Assembly (NCBI GenBank): GCA_018267915.1
Contig: JAFDXN010000024.1
Location: 1-63,506, forward strand
Origin: Bacteroidota bacterium
GTDB taxonomy: Bacteria; Bacteroidota; Bacteroidia; Chitinophagales; Chitinophagaceae
DNA length: 63,506 bases
Direction of reading: 5' to 3'
Each line of letters begins with the position of its first letter. The first letter of the stretch is position 1. Below the pieces are notes generated by a model. The model was given only the letters and a program-made list of their open reading frames with translations, ran no database searches and had not been told where the DNA came from. Below are positions 17,634 to 27,400 of this stretch, in pieces. The position numbers and the translations under genes are program-made.

Positions 17634-18635
17634 TTACGCAATCATTTGTCCCACCATTTCCTTCAGCAGTTCACCATCATGGGCACTGCTTTCTATGCCC
17701 ACGGCCATGGTGCTGTATTTGCCAAGCAGCATCATGCAGTACTCCACTCTTGCAAGCGGCCAGTGTTGTGCCAGCATCATCACTTCTTTAGCTTTGCTTG
17801 GGTATGTGCCCAGGGCAGCGGCGATATCCTTATCACTTTTGCCCCTTAGAAAATTTGCCTGGTACAGCCTGTTGAAATGATTGTAAAAAGAGCCGATCAC
17901 CAATGGCATAGGCGCCGATTTAGGATTGGCAATAAAATAGGTGAGCATCCGGTAGAGCTTATCGTGGTCGCGCCCGGTAAGCACTTCTGGGAATTCAAAA
18001 ACATTGTACTCACGGCTGATGCCGATGTACTTCTGTATCAGGTCGGCAGAAAGCGCTTTCTCGTCCGGCACATTGATGCGCACCTTCTCCACTTCGTTCA
18101 CTATTTTTTGCAGATCGCTGCCGAGGTAAGTAGCTAATATCTGCGATTCACGTTCGCCTATATGAAAGTTGATCTCTACACCGTATTGCTGTATCCAGCC
18201 CGGCACCTGGTCATCGCGTATTTTTTCTGAGCTGAAGTAAAAACCCTTATCCTTTGCCAGCTTGGTGGTCTTGCTGCGGCCATCGGCCTTTTTGCCGCGG
18301 TACTCCACCAAAAAAATAGTAGTGGGCGCCGGGTTTTCGAGATAACCCGCCAGTTCGTTGTAACCTTTCAACTGGGCCGCATCTTTCAAGATCACCACCT
18401 GCCTTTCAGCAAACATCGGAAAGCGCCTGCAGGCATTCACCACATCGGCCCACTCGCTGTCTTTGCCATAGAGCACCATCAGGTTAAAGTCCTTCTCACC
18501 TTGTTGCAGTATGTTGTTCTCGAAATAATGCGTAACCAAGTCGAGGTAATAAGGTTCCTCTCCGTCTATCAAATAGATGGGTGCATATTGTTTCGCCTGC
18601 AGCGACTGGAATAATTTTCTGAGGTCAGCGGTCAT
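17634..18635 (-). CDS. holA: DNA polymerase III subunit delta
   Basis: 333 residues, matching HolA length. N-terminal fold begins APIYLIDGEEPYYLD, with VVILKDAAQLKG and TTIFLVEYRGKKADGR; the C-terminal helical domain contains NPKSAPMPLVIGSFYNHFNRLY. Delta is the wrench that opens the beta sliding clamp inside the clamp loader. The gene overlaps the upstream exonuclease gene by 11 bases (18625-18635), so both are translated from one message. Confidence 0.93.
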   Translation of the reverse strand: MTADLRKLFQSLQAKQYAPIYLIDGEEPYYLDLVTHYFENNILQQGEKDFNLMVLYGKDSEWADVVNACRRFPMFAERQVVILKDAAQLKGYNELAGYLENPAPTTIFLVEYRGKKADGRSKTTKLAKDKGFYFSSEKIRDDQVPGWIQQYGVEINFHIGERESQILATYLGSDLQKIVNEVEKVRINVPDEKALSADLIQKYIGISREYNVFEFPEVLTGRDHDKLYRMLTYFIANPKSAPMPLVIGSFYNHFNRLYQANFLRGKSDKDIAAALGTYPSKAKEVMMLAQHWPLARVEYCMMLLGKYSTMAVGIESSAHDGELLKEMVGQMIA

Positions 18636-19359
18636 TATCGTTCACAAATATAGGCTCGGGAAAGTCTCCATCAACGCCCTTCAATCTTAAAAATACTTTG
18701 GCCGTGGTCAGTACGTCGCCTACACAATATTTGCCGATGCGCGGCAGGTCCTTCTCCTGCCAATACACCAGGCTCACCATGCTGCCATCTATGTCGCCCT
18801 TCGGCGAAGGTATGCCCAATACCTCGGCCAGCAAAGCCAGCGACGTAAAATGCTTATAGTCGCCAAAACGCCAGAGATCCAGTGTATCGAGATGATTAAT
18901 CTCCCATGGTTTTTTGCCGCTTAGTTGCATGCATTCCGGCAGTTGCATGCCGTTTATCACCATGCGCCGGCACAGGAAGGGGATATCGAACTCTTTTATA
19001 TTATGCCCACAAAAACGCACCTCTTTGTTGTGCGCAATAAACTTGGTAAGCAGTTCGCAAAAATCATTTAACAAAACTTTTTCATCGTCATTCGTCAGCG
19101 ATTTCATCCTGAATTTCCAGCCATCGCTATGCTGGTGGAAACTGCCAAAACCTATACAAACAACCTTCGCAAACTCAGAAAATATACCTGCGCGTTCCTC
19201 GAATAGCCTTGCCGGATCATGATCTGCATCATTGCTGCTTTTCAGGTATTTAGCTTTCTTTGCCCATTCGGTCTGCATACCTTCGGGCAGCAGCGCGTGT
19301 TCCGGAACAACTGGCACGGTTTCTATGTCAATGAAAAGGATATTTTTTAATTGTTCCAT
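18625..19359 (-). CDS. 3'-5' exonuclease, DEDD superfamily (PolB-like exonuclease)
   Basis: 244 residues. DEDD-type ribonuclease H-like exonuclease: motif I FIDIET (9-14), motif II GHNIKEFDIPFL (about 120-131), motif III YCVGDVLTTAKVF (about 213-225). This resembles the predicted 3'-5' exonuclease family related to the PolB proofreading domain (PF10108 type). Substrate not known; DNA is likely. It overlaps holA by 11 bases, tying it to the replisome by position only. A promoter for the divergent gene at 19412 overlaps its start region. Confidence 0.88.
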   Translation of the reverse strand: MEQLKNILFIDIETVPVVPEHALLPEGMQTEWAKKAKYLKSSNDADHDPARLFEERAGIFSEFAKVVCIGFGSFHQHSDGWKFRMKSLTNDDEKVLLNDFCELLTKFIAHNKEVRFCGHNIKEFDIPFLCRRMVINGMQLPECMQLSGKKPWEINHLDTLDLWRFGDYKHFTSLALLAEVLGIPSPKGDIDGSMVSLVYWQEKDLPRIGKYCVGDVLTTAKVFLRLKGVDGDFPEPIFVNDNDR

Positions 19360-19383
19360 TACTCGTCTACATATTTATATTTG
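19351..19383 (+). promoter_or_regulatory. Promoter of the gene at 19412
   Basis: TTG at 19351-19353 and a perfect TATATTTG at 19376-19383, 22 bases apart, 28 bases before the ATG. The upstream part overlaps the start codon of the divergent exonuclease gene. Confidence 0.65.
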
Positions 19384-19411
19384 TATCTAAAATAACCAAA
19401 ACTAAAAGTTT

Positions 19412-20365
19412 ATGAGCCAGGATATCAATCAGCCTTCCTCACAACAGCCTGCCGGCAACTCGTCTCAGCCGCCACGTAAAAATACGATAGTGTATTGGGT
19501 AGTTATAGGTGTTTTATTGGTGATCTGCATTTTCCTTTTCGTGCGGAACAACAATACCGCCAATAAACAGCAGCAAACCGAGGAGCAATTGGTGAGCTCC
19601 GACTCAAGCAAGAAGGCGATCGAAGGCGACTATAATGCGGCACTTGCCCGTCTCGACCAATTGGTGTCGAAGAATGCGCAAATGGACAGTGCCATCAATA
19701 ACAAGAATGGCGAGATCGCCAAACTGAAAAGCCAGATCAATGGTATATTGAGCGACAGCCGTGCAAATGCAAGTGACCTTAAAAAGGCGCGCGACCTGAT
19801 AGCTAAACTGAACGCAACAACTAAATCGTACGAAGAACGTATTGCCGAACTCGAGGGAGAAAACAAGGACCTGACCGGCAAAAACGAAGTGTTGGCACAG
19901 GAGCGTGACTCCACGGTTACGAAGAACATAGCACTCAAGAAACTCGGATCTGTACTGCATGCCTCCAACATCCGCATGACCCCGATCCACCTGAAAAAAG
20001 GCGGCAAAAAAGAAAGCGAAACGGAACATGCCCGTAAGGTGGACATACTCCGCATTGCTTTTGATATCGATGAGAACAGGATAGCCGAAAGTGGCACCAA
20101 ACAGGTACAACTTAAGATAACCGGCCCCGATGGCAACGTATTTAGCGATCCGGCCTACGGTTCAGGCTCCTTTACCATGGCAGAAGGCGGGCAAACCGTG
20201 AATTACACGCTGGTAAAAGATATCGCCCTGCAACAGGCACAGCCTGTGAAAGATGTGACAGTCGATTGGCACCAAACTGCAGACTATAAAGCCGGCACTT
20301 ATAACATCGAGATCTACAATGACGGCTATAAAATAGGCAGCGGCAGTGTAACGATGAAGAAATAA
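19412..20365 (+). CDS. Membrane-anchored coiled-coil protein with C-terminal beta domain
   Basis: 317 residues. A Ser/Gln/Pro-rich cytoplasmic N-terminus (1-22) is followed by one membrane helix (about 26-44, IVYWVVIGVLLVICIFLFV) and a long coiled coil (about 55-165, heptads with EERIAELEGENKDL). The C-terminal beta-rich domain (about 180-315) has paired phrases VQLKITGPDGNVF and AGTYNIEIYNDGYKIGSG, like an Ig or carbohydrate-binding-like sandwich. The type is common in Bacteroidota but unnamed. Monocistronic, with its own promoter and terminator. Confidence 0.75.
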   Translation: MSQDINQPSSQQPAGNSSQPPRKNTIVYWVVIGVLLVICIFLFVRNNNTANKQQQTEEQLVSSDSSKKAIEGDYNAALARLDQLVSKNAQMDSAINNKNGEIAKLKSQINGILSDSRANASDLKKARDLIAKLNATTKSYEERIAELEGENKDLTGKNEVLAQERDSTVTKNIALKKLGSVLHASNIRMTPIHLKKGGKKESETEHARKVDILRIAFDIDENRIAESGTKQVQLKITGPDGNVFSDPAYGSGSFTMAEGGQTVNYTLVKDIALQQAQPVKDVTVDWHQTADYKAGTYNIEIYNDGYKIGSGSVTMKK

Positions 20366-20386
20366 AAGAATAGAAAAAACGCACAT

Positions 20387-20419
20387 AAAAAGCGCCGGAC
20401 TTGACCTCCGGCGCTTTTT
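20387..20419 (+). terminator. Rho-independent terminator
   Basis: AAAAAGCGCCGGA, a 7-base loop, then TCCGGCGCTTTTT. It ends the gene at 19412-20365. Confidence 0.93.
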
Positions 20420-20503
20420 CTTTACCTTTATGGCTGTCGCAAACACCCCTTTCGGTAACAATAAGATAATATGAGTTTTCTTTTTTGTTCACAAAGGCGG
20501 CGG

Positions 20504-20511
20504 TAATTTTG
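20504..20511 (+). promoter_or_regulatory. -7 box TAATTTTG of the two-component operon
   Basis: A perfect TAnnTTTG 21 bases before the response regulator ATG (20533), with TTTG about 16 bases upstream (20484-20487). Confidence 0.65.
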
Positions 20512-20532
20512 CTCACGATTTAGCAGGACATT

Positions 20533-21219
20533 ATGGATGTATTACCAGGTAAGATTCTGATAGTTGACGACGAGCCGGATATAGTGGAGTTCATTAGCTA
20601 TAACCTGAAGAGCAAAGGCTACCTGATCGGCACGGCCAGAGATGGCGTGGAAGCGATAAGGAAGGCAAAGGAATTTCGTCCTGATCTGATCCTGCTCGAC
20701 ATAATGATGCCCAACAAAGACGGCAAAGAAACGCTGAAAGAACTGCGCCGCATGCCCGAGTTTGAGCACACTGCTGTCATATACCTCACCGCGCTCAGCG
20801 ATGAGCGTTCCGAGATAGAGGGCCTCAAAACCGGTGCGGATGATTACATTGCCAAGCCGATAAAGCCCGAACTGCTCGCCACACGTATCAGCGCCGCGCT
20901 ACGCCGCCTGCGTAAAGATGAAGACCAGGAGCAAAAGCTCACCTTCGGCGACCTGGAGATCAACAAGACCAAGTTTACAGTAAACTATAAGGGCAAGGAA
21001 ATACTGCTTGCTAAAAAAGAGTTTGAATTGCTTTCGCTGCTGGCATCGAAACCCGGCCGCGTGTTCCTTCGCAACGAGATATTGCAACGCGTATGGGGTA
21101 CTGATGTTATAGTAGGCGACCGTACCATCGACGTACATATTCGCAAGATCCGACAGAAGATAGGCATCGACCTGATCACCACTGTCAAAGGTGTAGGTTA
21201 TAAGTTCGAAATGGAGTAG
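20533..21219 (+). CDS. OmpR/PhoB-family response regulator
   Basis: 228 residues. Receiver domain 5-120 with acidic pocket VDDEPD (11-16), phospho-acceptor Asp56 (LILLDIMMP), Thr/Lys switch (YLTAL, YIAKPIKPE), then a winged-helix DNA-binding domain (about 133-228) with VGDRTIDVHIRKIRQKIG and the terminal VKGVGYKF. It probably regulates transcription when phosphorylated by the histidine kinase that starts 10 bases downstream. The PhoB/PhoR-like layout is clear, but the stimulus is not; no phosphate genes are nearby. Confidence 0.93.
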   Translation: MDVLPGKILIVDDEPDIVEFISYNLKSKGYLIGTARDGVEAIRKAKEFRPDLILLDIMMPNKDGKETLKELRRMPEFEHTAVIYLTALSDERSEIEGLKTGADDYIAKPIKPELLATRISAALRRLRKDEDQEQKLTFGDLEINKTKFTVNYKGKEILLAKKEFELLSLLASKPGRVFLRNEILQRVWGTDVIVGDRTIDVHIRKIRQKIGIDLITTVKGVGYKFEME

Positions 21220-21229
21220 ATTAGTATCT

Positions 21230-22285
21230 ATGTCCGTATTCGATACCAAAAATCCGTCTCCTCGTTTACTTTCATTCATTACAGCCCTCGTCATCTCAAC
21301 GGTCAATGCACTGCTCAGCCTCACGTTGCAGCCGCATTGGTACATGCCCTTTATTGTTTTTGGGCTCACTTTTATCATTACTTACTGGCTGTATCATTAC
21401 ACCATGCAGCGCTTTATCTACCGGAAGATCAAGCTCATCTATAAGTTCATATACCAGACAAAAGCGACTAAAAAAGAGGAATTTTTTTACGAGAATATCC
21501 TGCCGCGCAAGTCACTGGAGGAGGTAAGCCATGATGTGCAGCGCTGGGCCGACCAGAAAAAGGATGAGATCGATATGCTGCGGGCCAATGAGCAATTCCG
21601 TAAGGAATTTCTGATGAACCTGGCCCACGAATTGCGAACACCCATCTTTAACGTCCAGGGCTACGTTGATACATTGCTGGGCGGTGCATTGGAAGATGAA
21701 AATGTGAATCGTAAGTTTTTAGGTAACGCGTCTAAAAGTATAGACAGGCTTGTCCGCCTTGTCGACGACCTGGACGAGATTTCCAAGCTCGAATCTGGCC
21801 GTATTCCTATCATCCAGGAACACTTTGTGATACAGGACCTGGTGAAGGACGTGTACGAAGAGTTGTCTTTGCAGGCTAAGGAGCGTAACATAATCCTGGA
21901 AATAAAGAAAGGCACCGAAAGACCGCTTGAAGTTTATGCCGACAAACCAAAGATCAAACAAGTACTCATTAACCTGGTGGAGAATGCCCTAAAGTATGGT
22001 AATGAGCACGGCATTATTTCGGCTGGTTGTTACGAGATGGATGACAGGCATGCCTACGTCGAAATATCTGATAATGGGCCGGGCATTGCTGAAGAGCACC
22101 TGGTCCGCATTTTTGAGCGTTTCTACCGCGCCGACCGTAGCCGCAGCCGCTCGATAGGCGGTACGGGTCTTGGCCTTGCCATTGTAAAGCACATCGTCGA
22201 AGCTCACGGCCAGACTGTTAATGTCAGGAGTACCCCCGGCGTTGGTTCTTCTTTCGGTTTCACACTGGAGAAGGGGAAGGAATAG
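21230..22285 (+). CDS. Sensor histidine kinase (PhoR-like)
   Basis: 351 residues. Two membrane helices near the N-terminus (about 14-33, 37-57) separated by a very short outside loop, so sensing is likely within or at the membrane. A HAMP-like linker is followed by the dimerisation H-box NLAHELRTP with His133. The ATPase domain has the N-box NLVENALKYG, G1 SDNGPGI and G2 GGTGLGLAIVKH. Pairs with the response regulator 10 bases upstream. It ends three bases from the convergent pyrE stop. Confidence 0.93.
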   Translation: MSVFDTKNPSPRLLSFITALVISTVNALLSLTLQPHWYMPFIVFGLTFIITYWLYHYTMQRFIYRKIKLIYKFIYQTKATKKEEFFYENILPRKSLEEVSHDVQRWADQKKDEIDMLRANEQFRKEFLMNLAHELRTPIFNVQGYVDTLLGGALEDENVNRKFLGNASKSIDRLVRLVDDLDEISKLESGRIPIIQEHFVIQDLVKDVYEELSLQAKERNIILEIKKGTERPLEVYADKPKIKQVLINLVENALKYGNEHGIISAGCYEMDDRHAYVEISDNGPGIAEEHLVRIFERFYRADRSRSRSIGGTGLGLAIVKHIVEAHGQTVNVRSTPGVGSSFGFTLEKGKE

Positions 22286-22288
22286 CTA

Positions 22289-22921
22289 TCAGGCTGGGTT
22301 CCAGTTAGCCGGGTCCAGCCTCCATTGCCCTAGAAGTTCCTGCTGTTCAGGCTGCACGATCTTTTTCTCCTCAGCCACTTCCATCATCGCTGTATAATTG
22401 CTGATCGTGTGCAGGGAAACTTCAGCCTCTTCAAATGCCCTATCTGCTACCGGGAAACCATAGGTAAACAGCGCGCACATGCCCATTACTTCTGCCCCGG
22501 CCTCGCGCAAGGCATCAACTACCTGCAGGCTGCTCTTCCCCGTCGATACAAGGTCTTCTATTACTACAACCTTTTGACCTTTTTCCAGCACACCCTCTAT
22601 CTGGTTGCCCATGCCATGCTCTTTAGGCTTTGAGCGCACGTAGATAAACGGTAATTTCAGCAAATCGGCAGCCATTACGCCGTGCGCTATGCCTGCCGTA
22701 GCCACGCCCGCTATTACTTCAGCGTCAGGATAGTGTTCCAACACCATATTCGCAAGCTCGCTTTTTACAAAATCGCGCACATATGGGTAAGACAATACTT
22801 TGCGGTTATCACAATATACCGGCGATCTCCAACCCGATGCCCACGTATATGGGTTTTGCAGGTTGACCTGTAAAGCCTTAATTTGCAGCAGTTTTTCGGC
22901 GAAATGTTTTTGTGTGCTCAT
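22289..22921 (-). CDS. pyrE: Orotate phosphoribosyltransferase
   Basis: 210 residues (E. coli PyrE: 213). PRPP-binding loop VVVIEDLVSTGKSSLQVV (about 112-129), substrate loop YVRSKPKEHGMGNQIEG, and TWASGWRSPVYCDNR near the start. It couples orotate to PRPP in UMP synthesis, cytoplasmic. The ATG at 22921 is preferred: eleven extra upstream codons would start at a weaker site beyond the TAGGTTTG box (22930-22937). That box implies a leader of only a few bases. Diverges from the Nudix gene. Confidence 0.94.
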   Translation of the reverse strand: MSTQKHFAEKLLQIKALQVNLQNPYTWASGWRSPVYCDNRKVLSYPYVRDFVKSELANMVLEHYPDAEVIAGVATAGIAHGVMAADLLKLPFIYVRSKPKEHGMGNQIEGVLEKGQKVVVIEDLVSTGKSSLQVVDALREAGAEVMGMCALFTYGFPVADRAFEEAEVSLHTISNYTAMMEVAEEKKIVQPEQQELLGQWRLDPANWNPA

Positions 22922-22929
22922 CGAGGATG

Positions 22930-22937
22930 CAAACCTA
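22930..22937 (-). promoter_or_regulatory. pyrE: -7 box TAGGTTTG of pyrE
   Basis: A perfect TAnnTTTG on the minus strand, only 8 bases from the pyrE ATG, so the transcript would be leaderless or nearly so. Confidence 0.55.
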
Positions 22938-22956
22938 CAGCAAATAGCCCACAAGT

Positions 22957-23595
22957 ATGCAGGATTTTGTACAGAAGATATATTACAACAACAAGCCGCT
23001 CATCCTTACCACCAACAAGGATGCCTACCTCGATGAATACCCGGTAGCCGAGGGTTACATTTCTTTCGTAGGCGCATTTCCAAGGCATTACCGCCTGGCC
23101 ATAGAGCACCTGGATAAACCCGGCACTATGGGCGCAATCATTGAGGATATTTCCGAAAAGTCATTGCAAAGCGAACTACACGATATCTACCAGCCCATCG
23201 ATGCCGGAGGGGGGCTTGTTTTTAATGAAGCCGGACAAGTATTAATGATATTCCGCCGCGGTAAGTGGGACCTTCCTAAAGGCAAGCGCGACGACGGCGA
23301 GGCAATAGACTACTGCGCCCTGCGCGAGGTGAGTGAAGAGACCGGTCTGCAACAGCTTACATTAGGTGAAAAGATCTGCGACACTTACCATGTCTATTCG
23401 CAAAACAAGGAGAACCTGTTGAAGCACACGGTTTGGTTCCGGATGTATGGTACACACAAGGAAAAACTGGTACCCCAAAAGGAAGAGAACATCCTGGAAG
23501 CGAAGTGGGTGGATGAAAAAAACCTCGGTCCGGTGGTATTCAAAGCATACGATGCCATAAAAGAAGTTTTGACCCGTGCCGGGCTCAAGTGGTAG
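22957..23595 (+). CDS. Nudix hydrolase
   Basis: 212 residues. The Nudix box GX5EX7REUXEEXGU is complete: GKRDDGE, seven residues, REVSEETGL (about 109-131), preceded by KWDLPKG. An N-terminal extension of about 85 residues precedes the Nudix fold, and the C-terminus is ordinary. Members hydrolyse nucleoside diphosphates linked to another group; this subgroup's substrate is unknown. Cytoplasmic. Head-to-head with pyrE over 35 bases, which may hint at nucleotide housekeeping. Confidence 0.88.
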   Translation: MQDFVQKIYYNNKPLILTTNKDAYLDEYPVAEGYISFVGAFPRHYRLAIEHLDKPGTMGAIIEDISEKSLQSELHDIYQPIDAGGGLVFNEAGQVLMIFRRGKWDLPKGKRDDGEAIDYCALREVSEETGLQQLTLGEKICDTYHVYSQNKENLLKHTVWFRMYGTHKEKLVPQKEENILEAKWVDEKNLGPVVFKAYDAIKEVLTRAGLKW

Positions 23596-23693
23596 CCCCC
23601 GAAATAATTTTTTCGGCAGGCCAGCATCCCTTTTATTTAATAAATATCCTTGTATCTTTAACCTTCCGGCAATAAAATATTATATCAAATAAA

Positions 23694-24389
23694 ATGAAAA
23701 AGTTATTTGCATTTTGCCTTGTGGCAATGACAGTTTTTACGGCGACAACTTATACTTCTTGCAAGAAGGACAAATGTAAAGATGTGACCTGCCAGAACGG
23801 CGGCACGTGTACTGATGGAACCTGTAGCTGCCCATCCGGATTTGAGGGAGCCAATTGTGAAACGGCCAGTACGGTCATCTCCGACAGCACCACGATCGGT
23901 TACCAGAACAAGACATTTACGCCGGTGCATATCACTTTCAATGGTATGACGCAGACAATACCTGCCGGGGGTATGGGTTATTTCACTGCCATGCACGGCA
24001 CAAGCGCCACGGGTTCAGCAACAACAACTGGCATTAATTCGTTAGGTAACCCCGTGGGCATAACCTATAACTGGGGCACACTCAGCGCGCAGTTTCCTGC
24101 AAGGGATACCTTGATACTACCGCTTAGCGTACCCGGAAGCCTCTTTTTTGTAAAAGTTATCAATAAGAGCGCAGAGACACTGATCAAATGCCGCGCAAAC
24201 TACGGTGGGAATGGACAAATAGACGATGTTGTGAACATACCTAACGATAGCGCCTCGCATGACGTGGGCTACTACTATTACTATGGTAATTCGAACGTAC
24301 GTATGGAGTCTCCGATACACTACTGGCTTGTCGACACTCTTCATCTGAGCGGCGTCAAGAACCAGGTAGCTACTCTGGAGATTCATTGA
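23694..24389 (+). CDS. Lipoprotein with one EGF-like domain
   Basis: 231 residues. Lipoprotein signal peptide ending at Cys23 (TYTSCKK). Residues about 27-56 form a textbook EGF-like six-cysteine pattern: CKDVTC, QNGGTC, DGTC, SC, then PSGFEGANC. The remaining roughly 170 residues are a beta-rich domain with no family I recognise. Anchored in the outer or inner membrane facing outward; a binding role is possible. A TATCTTTA -7 box lies at 23653-23660. It ends in a bidirectional terminator shared with the RND pump gene. Confidence 0.78.
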   Translation: MKKLFAFCLVAMTVFTATTYTSCKKDKCKDVTCQNGGTCTDGTCSCPSGFEGANCETASTVISDSTTIGYQNKTFTPVHITFNGMTQTIPAGGMGYFTAMHGTSATGSATTTGINSLGNPVGITYNWGTLSAQFPARDTLILPLSVPGSLFFVKVINKSAETLIKCRANYGGNGQIDDVVNIPNDSASHDVGYYYYYGNSNVRMESPIHYWLVDTLHLSGVKNQVATLEIH

Positions 24390-24404
24390 TCATTGTAGCT
24401 TTGA

Positions 24405-24440
24405 TAAAATGTCCCCTCAAATGAATGAGGGGACATTTTA
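24405..24440. terminator. Bidirectional terminator
   Basis: TAAAATGTCCCCTCA, a 6-base loop, TGAGGGGACATTTTA: a 15-bp perfect stem followed by a T-rich tract. Separates the convergent genes ending at 24389 (plus) and 24448 (minus). Confidence 0.93.
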
Positions 24441-24447
24441 TTTTATT

Positions 24448-27400
24448 TTATTTACTTACTGCTCCTATTCGGCTTAGCAATTTCCTATTCTCTCTTTTGT
24501 GTATCAGGTTATACACACGTGCATATACTACAGGCAGTATCAAAAGGGTTAGCAACGTAGACGTTACCAGCCCCCCGATCACTACGATTGCAAGCGGCTT
24601 TTGAGTTTCAGACCCTATCCCTGTACTCACGGCGGCTGGTAACAAGCCTATAGCAGCCATCAATGCAGTCATTACCACGGGCCTTACCCTTGACACGACA
24701 CCTTTTTCGATTGCCTCATCCAATGGTATTTTGTCGGTTAAGTTTTTACGGAACACACTAATAAGTATTACACCATTTTGGATACAAACGCCAAATAGTG
24801 CAATGAAACCGATACCGGCGCTGATGCTGAAGTTCATACCTGTGATATGCAATGCTAAAATACCACCGATAAGCGCAAACGGCACGTTCATAATGGTGAG
24901 AGCTGCGTCCTTGACGTTGCCGAAGGTTATGAATAATAACAGGAAAATGGCAATGAGGCAAAGAGGGACTACGCGCGCCAACGTATTAGATGCCCGCTGT
25001 GCATTCTCAAATTCGCCGTTCCACGTCATCGAGTAACCTTGGGGCAACTTCACATTTTTCTCCACTTTCTTTTGCGCTTCCGCTATCGTGCTGCCCAGGT
25101 CCCTGCCGCGTATCGAGAATTTTACGGGTATATACCTTGCGTTATTGTCCCTGTAAACGAATGAAGGACCTGTAAGCACCCTGATATCGCTTATTTCTTT
25201 TATGGGGACTTTTGAACCATCTTGTGTGGGCACCATCAGTTGTTCCAGTTTCTCCTGGGTATTCCTGAACTCTTCGCTATAACGCACTCTTATATCAAAC
25301 TTGCGCTCACCCTCGTATAACTGGGTAGCTGCCTTACCGCCTACAGCCATCTCGATCACTGCATTTGCGTCGGCAATGTTCACCCCGTAAAGCGCCATTT
25401 TTTTCTGGTCCAGTTCTATGCGGAATTCGGGCTGTCCCAGGTTGCGAAGCACACCCAGATCTTCAATGCCTTGTACCGTTTTTAATTGTCCCATCACATC
25501 ATTCGAAAGACTATCAAGCGTCCCGAAATCCTTACCGAATATCTTCACGGCCAGCGATGCAGGAACCCCCGCCACTGCTTCCTCCACATTATCCCTGATG
25601 GGTTGTGAATAATTATAGAGTATGCCAGGCAGCTTGCCCAGTTGCCTGTTCAGGTCGTCTATCAGTTTTTCATTTGTCACACCTTTTGGCCATTCATCTT
25701 TAGTTTTCAGGTCCACCGCTATCTCGACATTGAAGAAACCTTTCGGATCGGTACCGTCTACCGTTCTGCCGACCTGCGCAAGCGTGTGCTTTACCTCCGG
25801 AAATTTCGCTATTATATCCATCATCTTTCTGGCCATTTCGTTCGATTGGTCGAGCGATGCACTCATGGGTAACTGTGCTTTTACCCAAAGGGCGCCTTCG
25901 TCCAGCTCAGGCAGAAATTCAGAACCCAGGAACTTTGTTGATAGAAAAGTAAGCAACATGAATGCCACCGCACTTATTAGGCTGATCCATTGATGCGCAT
26001 ATACCCAGCGGAATGCCCTGCCGATATTTCGCTCGAAAAATGAGACTACGACATTGTGTTTCTCCCTGACATTTTTTTTGAGCAGCACACTCGCAAAAGC
26101 CGGCACAAGAGTGAGCGTGTAAATAAGCGCGCCCAGTAAAGCAAACCCAAGCGTAAATGCCAATGGTGAGAACATTTTGCCCTCCACCTTCTGAAAAGCA
26201 AAAATTGGCACCAGGCAAGTGAGAATGATGATCTTTGAAAAGAAGATTGCCTTACCCATCTCTGTGCCTACTTGTTTGAACAATCCCAATTTGGCCAGCT
26301 TATTGAATTTTTCCATACCCACCTCTTTGGCGCGATGGTCCAGCGCGACAAATATACCTTCCACCATAACTACTGCTCCATCTATGATGATACCAAAGTC
26401 CACGGCGCCCATAGATAGCAGGTTTGCGGTCATCCCTTTCAGCCGCATCAGCATAAATGCAAAAAGAAGCGCCAGGGGTACTATTATACCTACGATCAAA
26501 GTCGTTCTCCAGTCCGCCATGAACACGAGTACGATCAATGTCACAAGCACGATACCCTCCAGCAGGTTGTGCAGTACCGTATGCGTTGCATAGTCCATAA
26601 GAGTAGTTCTGTCGTAGAAGGGCACGATCCTGACATCTTTGGGGAGTATATGCTCGTTCAGTTCTTTTACCTTTTCGTGAATGCGGCTCAGCACCTCTTC
26701 GGCATTTTCCCCTTTGCGCATTACTACAATGCCCTCCACTGCGTCATTATCATTATCTCTATGTACCTGCCCAAGTCTTGGCTTCTCTGTTTCGACCACG
26801 GTTGCCAGGTTCTTGATCAATATAGGAACACCATTGATCTTCGTAACAATAATATCATTGATCTCATCAATGTTGTTCAGCAATCCAATGCCTCGTACAA
26901 TAAACGCCTGGCCATTTCTCGTCAGCACATCGCCACCGACGTTGATATTACTTTTTGCAACAGCGTTGTAAACATCCAGCGACGTAAGACCATAATTAGA
27001 TATCTGGTAAGGATTTACCCGTATTTCGTATATTTTTTCCCCGCCACTAAAAGTGTTCACGTCGGCCACACCGGGTATAGATTTAAACTGTCGGTCCAAC
27101 ACCCACTCCTGTATGGTATTGAGCTCCCGGATGTTTCTTATTTTGCTTTTTAGCGTATAACGGTATATCTCTCCTGTAGGCCCATATGGTGGTTGCACTT
27201 CAGGTTTTATACCATCCGGAAGATCAGCATCACTTAACCTGCTGAACACCTGCTGTCGTGCAAATGCGTCGTCAACATCATCGTCGAATATCAGTCGGAT
27301 ATACGACAGCCCGAATGAAGAGGTTGAGCGCAAACTGATCCTTTTCTGCACCGAGTTTAAAGAGGTCTCCAAAGGTATTGTGACGAACTTCTCTACTTCT

